Below, piece by piece: positions 9,932 through 18,262 of a stretch of 64,000 nt of DNA. The DNA is from Paramicrosporidium saccamoebae (taxonomy: Eukaryota; Rozellomycota): NCBI GenBank assembly GCA_002794465.1, contig MTSL01000065.1, positions 133,475 to 197,474 on the forward strand, in the 5' to 3' direction. Position numbers and translations under genes: made by a program. The number at the start of each line of letters is the position of its first letter. Position 1 is the first letter of the stretch. The notes under the pieces were generated by a model. That model had not been told where the DNA came from. It did no database searches and worked only from the letters and a program-made list of their open reading frames with translations.

Positions 9932-11641
9932 CTAATCGAGAGCAAGCTTGATCCCCAGCTCCTGGATTACAGAACACAGATGTATATGCAGTTTGTTGCT
10001 TCTTTCGGCTCGCAGTGGCGAATTTTGGAAATTCGACCTGTGGAGCACGGAAAAGCTTATCCGCAAATCTTGGCTATTAACAATCTCATCCAGTGAAAGC
10101 GTATACATGTACGAGTAATCTCTTGGATTCTTTTCCACAAAATGATACAGTCGCTTCTCCAGCTGCAAGATTTGCACCTTGGGAGTTGTTTGCTGGATAT
10201 TGACTCGGAATGTTTCGTACATGGCACCGCTCCGCCTGAAATTGCTTATGCTCATAGTGGCCAAGCTGTGATTTGCATGATACACCAGTGCACTTCCCTC
10301 TCCGTAAAAGCTGCTTTGCCACCAACCAATGTGCTTCACCTTGTATGTCTTTTCATTTAGAGTAACCACATCTCCCGCATCAAACGGATGGCTGACAAAG
10401 ATAAAGATGACTGTGGCAAAGATGGCAGTGAGCGAGTCTGAAAAGAGAAAGTGAGCGGTCATGGCGTAACCAAAGAGGGCAAAAACAGTGTTGCTGAGGG
10501 AAACGTCGAAAATTGGGAGACAGAGAGAGGCCGTCACAGCAACAACCAACAAAAGGGCGAGCGAGCCGAGACGCGAGACAATCTCGTCGTTGGCAGAGAG
10601 CGCCTGATTGAGATTGTCTCGTTCTGAGTAAATGCGTTGGACACCATCGGTGATTTCGCGTTGCGTAACGTCGCCATTGCTATTGACATCAAACTCTTCA
10701 AAAATGCGTTTTGCATCGTCCTTTTCCAGAATCTCTTCGAAGTCAGCCAGACTTAGAATATCCTTCCCCGGACAACGCAGTCCGTCGAATATGGCAATTG
10801 CCACATAAGTCGCCTCATCACGCTCCATGTCTTCGGCGCTTTTCGCAATCGCACCGCTGGGTCGCTTTCCAGGAGGAAATTCTTTGCTCAATCGTCGAAT
10901 GGCCGCCATCCCAAACATGTTCTTTGTCAGACGCTCTGCATAATATTCGTAGTGGTAGTTTATGGTAATTTCATTCAGCGCCAGCTTGGCAATCATAAGA
11001 AGTGAAGCGAAAACAAACAGTGCAAAGGATAGGCGCGTCATGTAAAAGTCATTACCCACCAACGTCAAGCTGGAGTCTGTCGTCGTAGAGTTGAAGAAAA
11101 GACTCACCATGAGCCACAATGCCAACGAGGCGGCTGGGAAGGCGATAAAGTGTCTGATAATGATCAGCTGCTTAAAGTTGTCTCTCACCCTCATTGCCGA
11201 AGTGTTATCATCAGAGGGATCATTTACCAGCCTCAGACAGAGCGGTAATAGACAAATAAGCGCCAAAGTCATGTAATACGCACCGTAGACGGTACAGACT
11301 ATGAGTGACCATCGGAAAGACTCTCCGACTCCGTATTCGAAACGCGAGGTAATGTCCACAGGCCAGAACTGATCGGATTCCTTTGTCATGCAAATCACTA
11401 ATGCAGGCAATCCCAGGACAAAGGTCCCCACGACGGCAACAAATGTGTATCGGATCCACAAGGGGATGAACTCTAAAAAAGTCTGCTTTCTCTTTGCAGA
11501 GAACTCTGATGTCGTGGCATAGAATCCGCGACGATTCAGCTCGCCATAGTCTGCACGGATCGCCTGTTTTTCTTCCTCAACCTGCACGACGACCGGCGTT
11601 CCTTCAGACATCACACCCCACGCCCCATCCAGGCGGCTCAT
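9932..11641 (-). CDS. EF-hand mechanosensitive channel, MscS family (copy 2)
   Basis: A 569-aa paralogue of the channel at 7603..9339, with the same order: N-terminal cytosolic part, TM segments, EF-hand, pore helix and MscS beta domain starting FDAGDVVTLN. Its EF loop DVNSNGDVTQRE is fully canonical (D1, N3, N5, G6, D7, E12), unlike copy 1, so this copy is the better candidate for calcium sensing. The first ATG (11641) follows an in-frame TTG-started extension, which I do not use. The two copies are clearly diverged outside the shared motifs, so the duplication is old. A 60-bp spacer separates it from the upstream SERRATE-like gene. Confidence 0.9.
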   Translation of the reverse strand: MSRLDGAWGVMSEGTPVVVQVEEEKQAIRADYGELNRRGFYATTSEFSAKRKQTFLEFIPLWIRYTFVAVVGTFVLGLPALVICMTKESDQFWPVDITSRFEYGVGESFRWSLIVCTVYGAYYMTLALICLLPLCLRLVNDPSDDNTSAMRVRDNFKQLIIIRHFIAFPAASLALWLMVSLFFNSTTTDSSLTLVGNDFYMTRLSFALFVFASLLMIAKLALNEITINYHYEYYAERLTKNMFGMAAIRRLSKEFPPGKRPSGAIAKSAEDMERDEATYVAIAIFDGLRCPGKDILSLADFEEILEKDDAKRIFEEFDVNSNGDVTQREITDGVQRIYSERDNLNQALSANDEIVSRLGSLALLLVVAVTASLCLPIFDVSLSNTVFALFGYAMTAHFLFSDSLTAIFATVIFIFVSHPFDAGDVVTLNEKTYKVKHIGWWQSSFYGEGSALVYHANHSLATMSISNFRRSGAMYETFRVNIQQTTPKVQILQLEKRLYHFVEKNPRDYSYMYTLSLDEIVNSQDLRISFSVLHRSNFQNSPLRAERSNKLHIHLCSVIQELGIKLALD

Positions 11642-11701
11642 TGGTCTTTTAACAATGTTCGAACCAATTGACTGAAGAACCAATCAAAGACGTTTATTCG
11701 T

Positions 11702-13395
11702 TTAATCGTAACTTATTTCCAGATCGCCGGCAGCCGGAGCATCCCAGTCCATATACTGTCGCATACGACGGGGATCTTGGACGGCATCCTTAGGGGGCGG
11801 CGGGGGTCTATGGCTCCGACTGCGAGAGTCGCGTCCTCGATGGTCCCTGTCCCGAAGCGGACGGTCAATTGACGGATCCGATCGTCGTCGCACAACCGCT
11901 GCCGTTGGGATGGCATTCAGAATGGGATGCGCAAAGAAGGCATTTATCATGGCCGTGTCCAGGGTGGCCGTCTTTACAACATCCTCGTGTTTAAGACGAA
12001 GATGCTTTACAACAAAATCAGGCGATTTGAATAGCTTGCTACAGTGGACACACCTGTATCTACCCTCATCTACTTTGGCAACATGCTTTTCCAACATCCT
12101 ACACCATTATTAGTCACTGCACTGTTGTTTGTACGTGTCCTCGCTGATGGGATCATAGGAGGTGGTTAGATTATCCTGAAGATCAACAATGCTTTGGTCA
12201 AAGGATTCAGCGTCCTCGGCAGGATTAGCGTCAGCCTGAGGACTGGATCGGAGATACAGGTCACCCGCCAGACGGACGAGATCATTAGGCCCTTGAGCCG
12301 ACACGCCTGAATAGTAGCAGACATAGTGGACTTGTCTCAAATACAGAATAACCAGGTCTAGCGAAATTTGTCCTGGACGTCCCGAAATGCTCTCCAACAG
12401 CGCATGCTCAATTCCCGAGCATTTATCAAGCGCAATCATCAGCGACTTCGCCTGTTCAAAGTCCTTGGCCATCCGTGACTCGCCAGAAAACACTGGCCTT
12501 GCAATCTTGAATTGCAGGGAGAATGATTTTTGGGCGGAACAGTAAATTTTGTCGCCATGCATAATCTTTTCTTCAATCTCCGTCACGATCGGCATTAAAT
12601 CGGCTGATTCTTCAAAAGTGGCCCATCCCATCCGATAATTTCCCTTGTCTGCCATTGGCAAGCCAAGCTCCAGGACGATAAACTTGTCACTGCAGCCACG
12701 GAAAAGTTCCTCCAGCTCTTCACGTGTTACCATGGGTGAAATGTTGCTCAGAGTAATCAAGCTCTGTCTTTTTTGAAGCGCTCCTTGAAGACGAGTTGGC
12801 AGGGACATTGACGCAGGAAAGGAGCGTGTCTTTGTAGCTCCTTCCACCGAGCGTTCTCCCTCCACGTGCAGATCCTCGCCATCTTCCAGTGATATTTCGT
12901 CTAGAGAACCTGCACTCAGCCTCTCCATAAAGTTGGCACACCGCTGGGTTACCTGTTCCTTGGCATTGGCACTAAAACTTTCTGCCTTGAAAGGATCATA
13001 ACGCTCAGTAAACCTAAATGCTCAGTCTCCCTCAACTGACATACCATCCTTCCCCCTTGTGACGCGAAAAATACCGACCAAGGATGGCTTGTCGATGCTT
13101 CTTCAAGTATTCTTTGTAAGCTATCATCGGGTCCGCTGTGCCCTCCACCTCGGCATATCGTGAAAACTGGTCGGAAGCGAGTAGCTCGTCGCTGTCCAGA
13201 ACATCCTCCAGACTTCTAGGACGGTCACGACGGTATCCAGAGGGGCGGTCGTAGGGACCAGCCGATCTCCCTCCCGAATGCTCACTGCGTGATGCACCTA
13301 TACATATAAAGTTTTCTTGAAATATTGGTACTTCGACGATAACGGTCGCTGCCATTGCTACGATAGGCCTGACTAATACCTTCACCGCCCTCCAT
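11702..13395 (-). CDS. SERRATE/ARS2-type zinc-finger protein
   Basis: 530-aa homologue of ARS2/SERRATE (fission yeast Pir2), which links the nuclear cap-binding complex to RNA processing and decay. Exons: 13332..13395, 13045..13297, 12135..13013, 11702..12098, with introns of 34, 31 and 36 nt (the last with GACTAAT). Joins give GEGWFTERYDP, the family's HK.EEWF..KY.P site. The middle has YLRQVHYVCYYSG, the family's YLR.VH..CYY motif. The C-terminal C2H2 finger is RCVHCSKLFKSPDFVVKHLRLKH. The tail ends MDWDAP...ISYD, the conserved DLDAP end. The N-terminus is R/S/G rich. AATAAA follows 4 nt after the stop. Confidence 0.9.
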
Positions 13396-13470
13396 CCTAT
13401 ATGACCAATCCCTGGCAGTTAGACTCGCTCACCTAGCACATTAAGTGTAGGACTCTTGCCGGCTCCATTG

Positions 13471-13547
13471 CTTGCGGGATGCTTCAGTAAATCGACTTTA
13501 TTTAGAGAGAATAGTTCCGTTACTTTCGGGCTGCTTCAGTGAATCGA
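13471..13547 (-). repeat. Duplicated 3' end of QCR7
   Basis: A 25-bp segment at 13523..13547 (the last codons of QCR7, RFTEAARK) recurs at 13471..13495 in the 3' UTR with 22 of 25 bases identical. Read in the same frame, the copy gives RFTEASRK. Two of the three differences are synonymous. An AATAAA lies between the two copies. Confidence 0.8.
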
Positions 13548-14015
13548 GCAGCAAGAGATGGTCCTGGTACAAAGGTATCAAAGTCAACTTGTTCCTTCTG
13601 TTCCTGTGCCAGCGCCTCTATGTGTCGCCATAAATATGGTACGTCCTATGCCAGAATGAAAATTTCTGTTCCCAGTACCTTTTCGAGGGGAATCCATTCT
13701 TCGGGAGGGAGCACCTCTTTGGTCATGTTCAGTTGCACAGCCCGACGTAATCTAAACGTACGGTCAAACATTTCCTTGTCTGTCAGACGCTTCAGGGCCT
13801 GATAGACAATGTCGTGCTCCTCCGGGATCAAGTCATCTTTCATCAGGCCTAGCAATGAGCTGACGCGCGGCGATACCGAATTGACGGAAGCCCATGGAGC
13901 GGTCGTGGCGGACAGCCAACGAGCGGACCATATTATACAGAGTAGGCCGTTTCTTTAGCCAGTCAACGGCCTTGACGGCAAAACGAACTGTAGACGGAAG
14001 AAATGCGTCACCCAT
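13520..14015 (-). CDS. QCR7: Cytochrome bc1 complex subunit 7
   Basis: A 144-aa subunit of mitochondrial respiratory complex III (yeast Qcr7, animal UQCRB, 14 kDa), on the matrix side contacting cytochrome b. Exons: 13877..14015, 13679..13848, 13520..13645, with introns of 28 and 33 nt. Joins give GFRQFGLMKDDLIPEEH and PLEKDVPYLWRHIE, matching the family's YNQLGL..DDLIPEE and the C-terminal DV.YL segment. The ATG at 14015 begins MGDAFLPSTVRFAVKAVDW with no classical presequence, as usual for this subunit. At 144 aa it is slightly longer than the yeast protein because of the C-terminal tail. The end of the coding sequence is partly duplicated just downstream. Its presence implies a working respiratory chain. 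Confidence 0.92.
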
Positions 14016-14050
14016 TGCTACTCCGATTGGGTCTAATAAGTGATTTATTC

Positions 14051-15050
14051 TTAAAAGTACAGTTTGATCAGCTCATCTGACACGGCTGAAGGGGTCAGAA
14101 CACCGACATCTGTGAATAGGAGAGAGATGTAAGAAGGCGGAGTGTAGTCAATTGTTGGATGTCCAGGCTCCATGTACTGACTATCATCGGAACTCTGCAG
14201 GTCGCCGCTGGAGAGCAATGCACTCGACATGGTCGGCAGATCATACTGATTCAGGGGGAAACAGCGGACAAATTTGTAGTTTTCAGCTACCGCATAAAAC
14301 GGGATGTCAGCCGCTTTGGCCATGACGGCAATCAGATAGGTTCCAATCTAAAGAGTCTGAGGACATTGTATTGTGGTACCTGATTTATGATACCGCCATT
14401 CTCTACTACACCCTCGGCGCCTACCAGAACCAAATCAACCTTTTCAATGTAGTAGCCAACAGCTGCATCCAGAATGACTGTCGCCGGAATCCCGTGTTCC
14501 TGCAGTGCCTGGACCGCCTTGAACCCCCTCGAAGTGGGTCTAGCCTCTGTCACCAGCACAGTAAACCTCCGGTTCATTGCCGCTGCCCTGAACAGCAGCA
14601 TCATCACCACCCGCGAGTACGAGTGAATTAAAATTGTCGTATTGTCCTGGATAAAGTCCATCGCCAACTCGGCAATCTTTTCCCGACACCGGAGGGAGCG
14701 TTCCCCAAAGGAACGGATTTTGTCAACGAGTTTGTGCCGGAAAGTGGAAAAGTCTTCGGTGGATTCCGAGGCGGTTCGAGTGACAAAACGGGTAAAGAGC
14801 TCACAACCGGCAGAGACAGAGATGCAGCAGTTTGTGTGGGTGCGCAGCTGGGCAGTTGCACAGTCCACTTCGGTAATAAACTCGGACATGGTGCTTGCTT
14901 GACTTGTGCCAATAAACTCGGTCAATGCCTGGATAGCTGCCACGGGAACTGATAAATCTGCAGGATTCTGCAGCTGGGACTGGAAAGACGCAATCACATC
15001 TACAAAGACTCGGACGAGGGGAGATTTGCTGTACCTCGACGAACTGCCAT
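14051..15050 (-). CDS. GCN3: Translation initiation factor eIF2B alpha subunit
   Basis: 310-aa alpha (regulatory) subunit of eIF2B, the guanine-nucleotide exchange factor for eIF2. It senses phosphorylated eIF2-alpha in the stress response. Exons: 15035..15050, 14380..14999, 14051..14347, with introns of 35 and 32 nt. Joins give MAVRRDVIASFQSQL and GGIINQIGTYLIAVMAKA. Conserved segments include ILIHSYSRVV, VTEARPTSRG, ILDAAVGYYIEKVD and the end LLFTDVGVLTPSAVSDELIK. Length fits the family (about 305). AATAAA lies 2 nt after the stop. The start codon is only 45 bp from that of the divergent hyccin gene, so the two share a promoter. Confidence 0.96.
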
Positions 15051-15095
15051 TCTGCTACCAGGGACTAGGACACTTGCAGTAATATTGGCACCAGA

Positions 15096-16253
15096 ATGTT
15101 CACGTCGGCCAGCTTGCTGCATACCAATTCTTGGTTAGAAGAATGGCGGAATGTTGTGCAAAGCGATTCTTCCGACATTTCGTCCACCACTCGAAGTCGT
15201 CTCCTGGAGCCTCTCAAACTTTGTGACCCCGTGTTCTGCACTGCCATCTGCCAGGAGCTCACAGCCACTGCTAACATATCTTCCATATTCCGTGTACTCT
15301 GTGATTCTCGGCCTTCAAAGGTACAGCTCTAGTTGGGTAGTGAATTTTAGAAACGAATTCTCCAATGCGAACTGTTTTTTTATTTATGTAAATGTTCGTC
15401 GCCAGAAAGCAGATTATTTGTGGCCAGCATTGTGCCGGTTCTGTTGTGGACAGAGTGGTTGCTCGTCTTAAGAAGTGAATCTGGTCCCGAATCCTCTGAG
15501 GAGAACGAAGATGACATTGCTGCCATCAAGGTTGCCCTACTAGCTGCCTACCAGCAGGATTTCAATATTTGTCCGCTTCCACCAGTGATGCGCATTTCCT
15601 CAATGAGTCAGCCCACAATTTACCATGACGGCAAGAGTTCCAAAGAAATGGATCCCGAAGTGTTCCCCTTTAACACCAAGGAAGAGACCCTCACTGCCCC
15701 ATCCACCATGTTCCCTGCGCAGCCGCTGGACAAGTTTGACGACTACAGTCGTGCCACCATAATGTATCGACTTTGCAGGTTCTTCCAGGATCACCTCCCC
15801 GAAGTGGAAGACCAAGTTCTGGTTGTCTATGGCTTACTAATTGTCCGGCTTGCCACCATGGGCACCCCGCTTGAGCAGCCCGATCTGCAACATCTCCTCC
15901 AGTCAGGTTCAATGTTCTCCAGCGTCTCATTCCGAGAGCGTGCAATCACGCAACGATTCTCAGACCTCTCCTTTGAAGTGTCTAAGCTCGACGTTCAAGA
16001 CATGGAGGTTCATGTAAATGAAGAGTTCAAGCTCGACCATGTCCGATTCATACAGTCTTGTTTCTTCCCAGAAATCAAGGAAAAGTTTAGGAGGCGGTAT
16101 CCGCTGCCTGAGCAGCTTGCTCTCTTGTGGTCCGACGCACTGGCTCCGATCAAGTGTCGTTTTCCTACTTTGGAGGAACATGTCAAGTCTTGCCTATTAG
16201 CACGAGTCAGGCATCTGGGCTATCCAGCAGCAATTGTAGCCCTATCAGCATGA
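15096..16253 (+). CDS. Hyccin (FAM126) homologue
   Basis: A 375-aa protein resembling hyccin, the scaffold that joins EFR3 and TTC7 to recruit PI4KA to the plasma membrane for PI4P synthesis. Exons 15096..15320 and 15351..16253 are joined in frame by removing a 30-nt intron starting GTACAG. Family-like stretches are the N-terminal SWLEEW, LLEPLKLCDPVFCTAICQEL, the hydrophobic helix ASIVPVLLWTEWLLV, and SMSQPTIYHD (hyccin SLSKPSVYHE). The C-terminal part (residues 200-375) is a helical solenoid without a clear motif. I call it from pattern similarity only, since overall conservation is modest. It shares a 45-bp divergent promoter with GCN3. Confidence 0.68.
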
Positions 16254-16315
16254 CCGTACGTATTTATCTACATGACCGTGCACATTTATCTGCATAACTG
16301 TACATCTTTACTAAT
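16250..16315 (+). repeat. Degenerate ~22-bp tandem repeat
   Basis: Three imperfect copies of ATGACCGTRCRYATTTATCT begin at the hyccin stop codon and extend into its 3' UTR. Confidence 0.65.
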
Positions 16316-16632
16316 ACATTCCTACTCATGATATTCCAAATTACACGGGCTTCGTCACTGTTACGCCATAATACATCATCTTATTTACAGGAGCTCGCTA
16401 TCAAATATCAAGAATAGTGTGTCGTTTTGTTGCGCGGTGGGAGTATTACCATTACCACGGTGTCAGTATAGATGGGTGGCAGGGAACTAACGGTTAGTAA
16501 GGACTCACCCGACATGTCCAAGCATTAGAAAGTCTATATCTTTCAGCACCCAGCTAAACATTCCACCACAGGCCAATTACCATGTTATTAGGATCGACCG
16601 CCAGGGTAGGCCCTAGTAGAACTTGACTCACA
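16254..16632. other. Intergenic between hyccin and RPS23
   Basis: A 379-bp gap with no supported gene. It starts with a short tandem array (16250..16315) and holds the dispersed element at 16428..16469. The right part serves as the RPS23 promoter. Confidence 0.5.
16428..16469 (+). repeat. Dispersed GGTGGGAG element, copy 1
   Basis: The sequence TGTTGCGCGGTGGGAGTAT followed by CGGTGTCAGTAT resembles 25826..25861 (TGTTGTGTGGTGGGAGCAT then CGGTGTCAATAT), with a short indel between the halves. Each lies downstream of a plus-strand gene's stop. No known RNA is recognised. Confidence 0.45.
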
Positions 16633-17228
16633 ATGGGTACGCCTTTCCCGTCCCATCCATCCATTAACATATAGGCAAGTGCAAGCCCCGTGGACTTCAT
16701 GCCGCGCGCAAACTGCGCACTGACCGCCGTCTCTCTCGCTGGGCTGATAAAACCTACCGCAGCCGCGGCCTCGGTACCGTCTGGAAGTCCTCCCCTTTCC
16801 AGGGAGCCTCTCACGCCAAGGGAATCGTTCTGGAGAAGCTGTAAGATTAACGGGGATGATGACGACACAGAATAGGGACAGCGTAGCTACGGCGATGCTG
16901 AGAAAATTCTGATGGGATGACTGACCCACTTTATATGGTTTGGAAGATATTAATCTTTAGTGGTATTGAGTCTAAGCAGCCCAACTCTGCCGTCCGTAAG
17001 GCCGTCCGTGTGCAGCTGATCAAGAACTCGAAGAAGATTACCGCCTTTGTGCCCAACGACGGCTGTCTCAACTTTGTCGAGATCAACGACGAGGTGCTTA
17101 TTGCTGGTTTCGGTAACAAGGGCCGCAGTAAGGGAGATATTCCCGGAGTCAAGTTCAAGGTTGTCAAGGTCTCTGGTGTAGCCCTCTTGGCCCTGTGGAA
17201 GGGAAAGAAGGAGAAGCCTCGTTCTTAA
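16633..17228 (+). CDS. RPS23: 40S ribosomal protein uS12
   Basis: 145-aa uS12 of the small ribosomal subunit, at the decoding centre. Exons: 16633..16636, 16675..16840, 16961..17228. The first intron (38 nt, ATTAAC branch-like) lies right after ATGG, the usual place in fungal ribosomal protein genes. The second is 120 nt, far longer than the local norm, and contains a candidate snoRNA. Joins give [35 protein letters not shown] and [18 protein letters not shown]. The conserved VPNDGCLNF and the end KGKKEKPRS are intact. It is convergent with RPN10, 42 bp between stops. Confidence 0.98.
16850..16928 (+). ncRNA. Candidate intronic C/D box snoRNA
   Basis: Inside RPS23 intron 2. Box C is ATGATGA at 16856, D' CTGA at 16898, C' TGATGG at 16910 and box D CTGA at 16921. 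A short terminal stem is formed by GGG before box C and CCC after box D. The spacer before D' (about 35 nt) could act as a guide, while that between C' and D is too short. C/D snoRNAs guide 2'-O-methylation of rRNA. I could not assign a target by eye. Confidence 0.55.
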
Positions 17229-17270
17229 GCTCTGATACACAATATTACTAAATACATGTTCATCCGGTAT

Positions 17271-18237
17271 TTATTGCTGTTTCTCCTGAGCCGCGCTCTC
17301 CATAGACATGGCAATAGCTCGAGCCAACATGGCCTCTTCATCATCCTCATCAACCACCATTTCATTTTCCGCCGGCGGGTTCGTCGCCGATGAATTTGCA
17401 CCCTTTTCCCTCTCCATTCGGCTCTTCTCGTCCTCCAAGGACAGCTTGAGCGCCATGGCCAGCTCTGGGTCCATATCCCCATCCATTCCAAAGTCGCCAC
17501 CCATCGGAACGCTTCCATCTTCGCCCAGCAATATGGGAGAGGTCATTAGCATCTCGGATAGACTCTCTCCCGCTCCCACTTGTAGGACATGGCATTCACA
17601 ACCGGGCGCAAGTAGTGCCTCGTGCAGATTGGATGCATTAGCCTCAACGGCTGCAGCGGCTGCCAGTACCTGCGCTACCGCAGTCGCATTAGCTTCTTGG
17701 CTGCCAAAGGAAATGATATCGAGAGCCACGCCATTCTTCTTGAGAAGCTTTCCAATAGAAGCAAGTGATGCTTGTGCAGACTCTTCTAACGGCGAGCCGA
17801 GAAATGCAATAATTCGTTGTCTCTGATTTGAATTCTGGCGATTCTTCAGGACAAGCTACGCAATGAGACATTATCATGGCTCCTACTTGGGCAACTTGGA
17901 GGGCGGAGGCAAAATTACAGGCGGCATGACCCTCCAGCCTTGTCGATGCGAGTGCATGTTGTAGTTTGCTTTGCTCTGACGTCAGGGTCACCAAAACCTT
18001 GGGTCTACACCATCAGAAAGGAAACTATTCGTACGACGAGCCACCCATTGTCATTATGGCAACGACATTTTCCACGTTAGATTGGCGCTTTGCATTCACA
18101 ATTAAGTGTGCTGCGTCTTGCTGCGCGTCCAGCCGCGTGGGATGAAAGTCGCCATTCCTCATCCATTCGCAATTATCAAGACTAAACCATTACGTCTACG
18201 GACAGGCCTACATGACAACAGTCGCTTCCAGCACCAT
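17271..18237 (-). CDS. RPN10: 26S proteasome regulatory subunit RPN10
   Basis: 291-aa ubiquitin receptor of the 19S particle. Exons: 18212..18237, 18035..18181, 17887..18004, 17271..17855, with introns of 30, 30 and 31 nt. The N-terminal VWA domain starts MVLEATVVILDNCEWMRNGD and includes RQRIIAFLGSP. Two ubiquitin-interacting motifs follow: DPELAMALKLSLEDE (about 215-230) and a C-terminal EEAMLARAIAMSMESAA. Two UIMs are more like the animal protein than yeast Rpn10, which has one. The stop TAA lies within CAATAAAT. Its start codon is 25 bp downstream of the RFA1 stop on the same strand. Confidence 0.96.
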
Positions 18238-18262
18238 AAAATGAAACGAAACTATTTATTGG

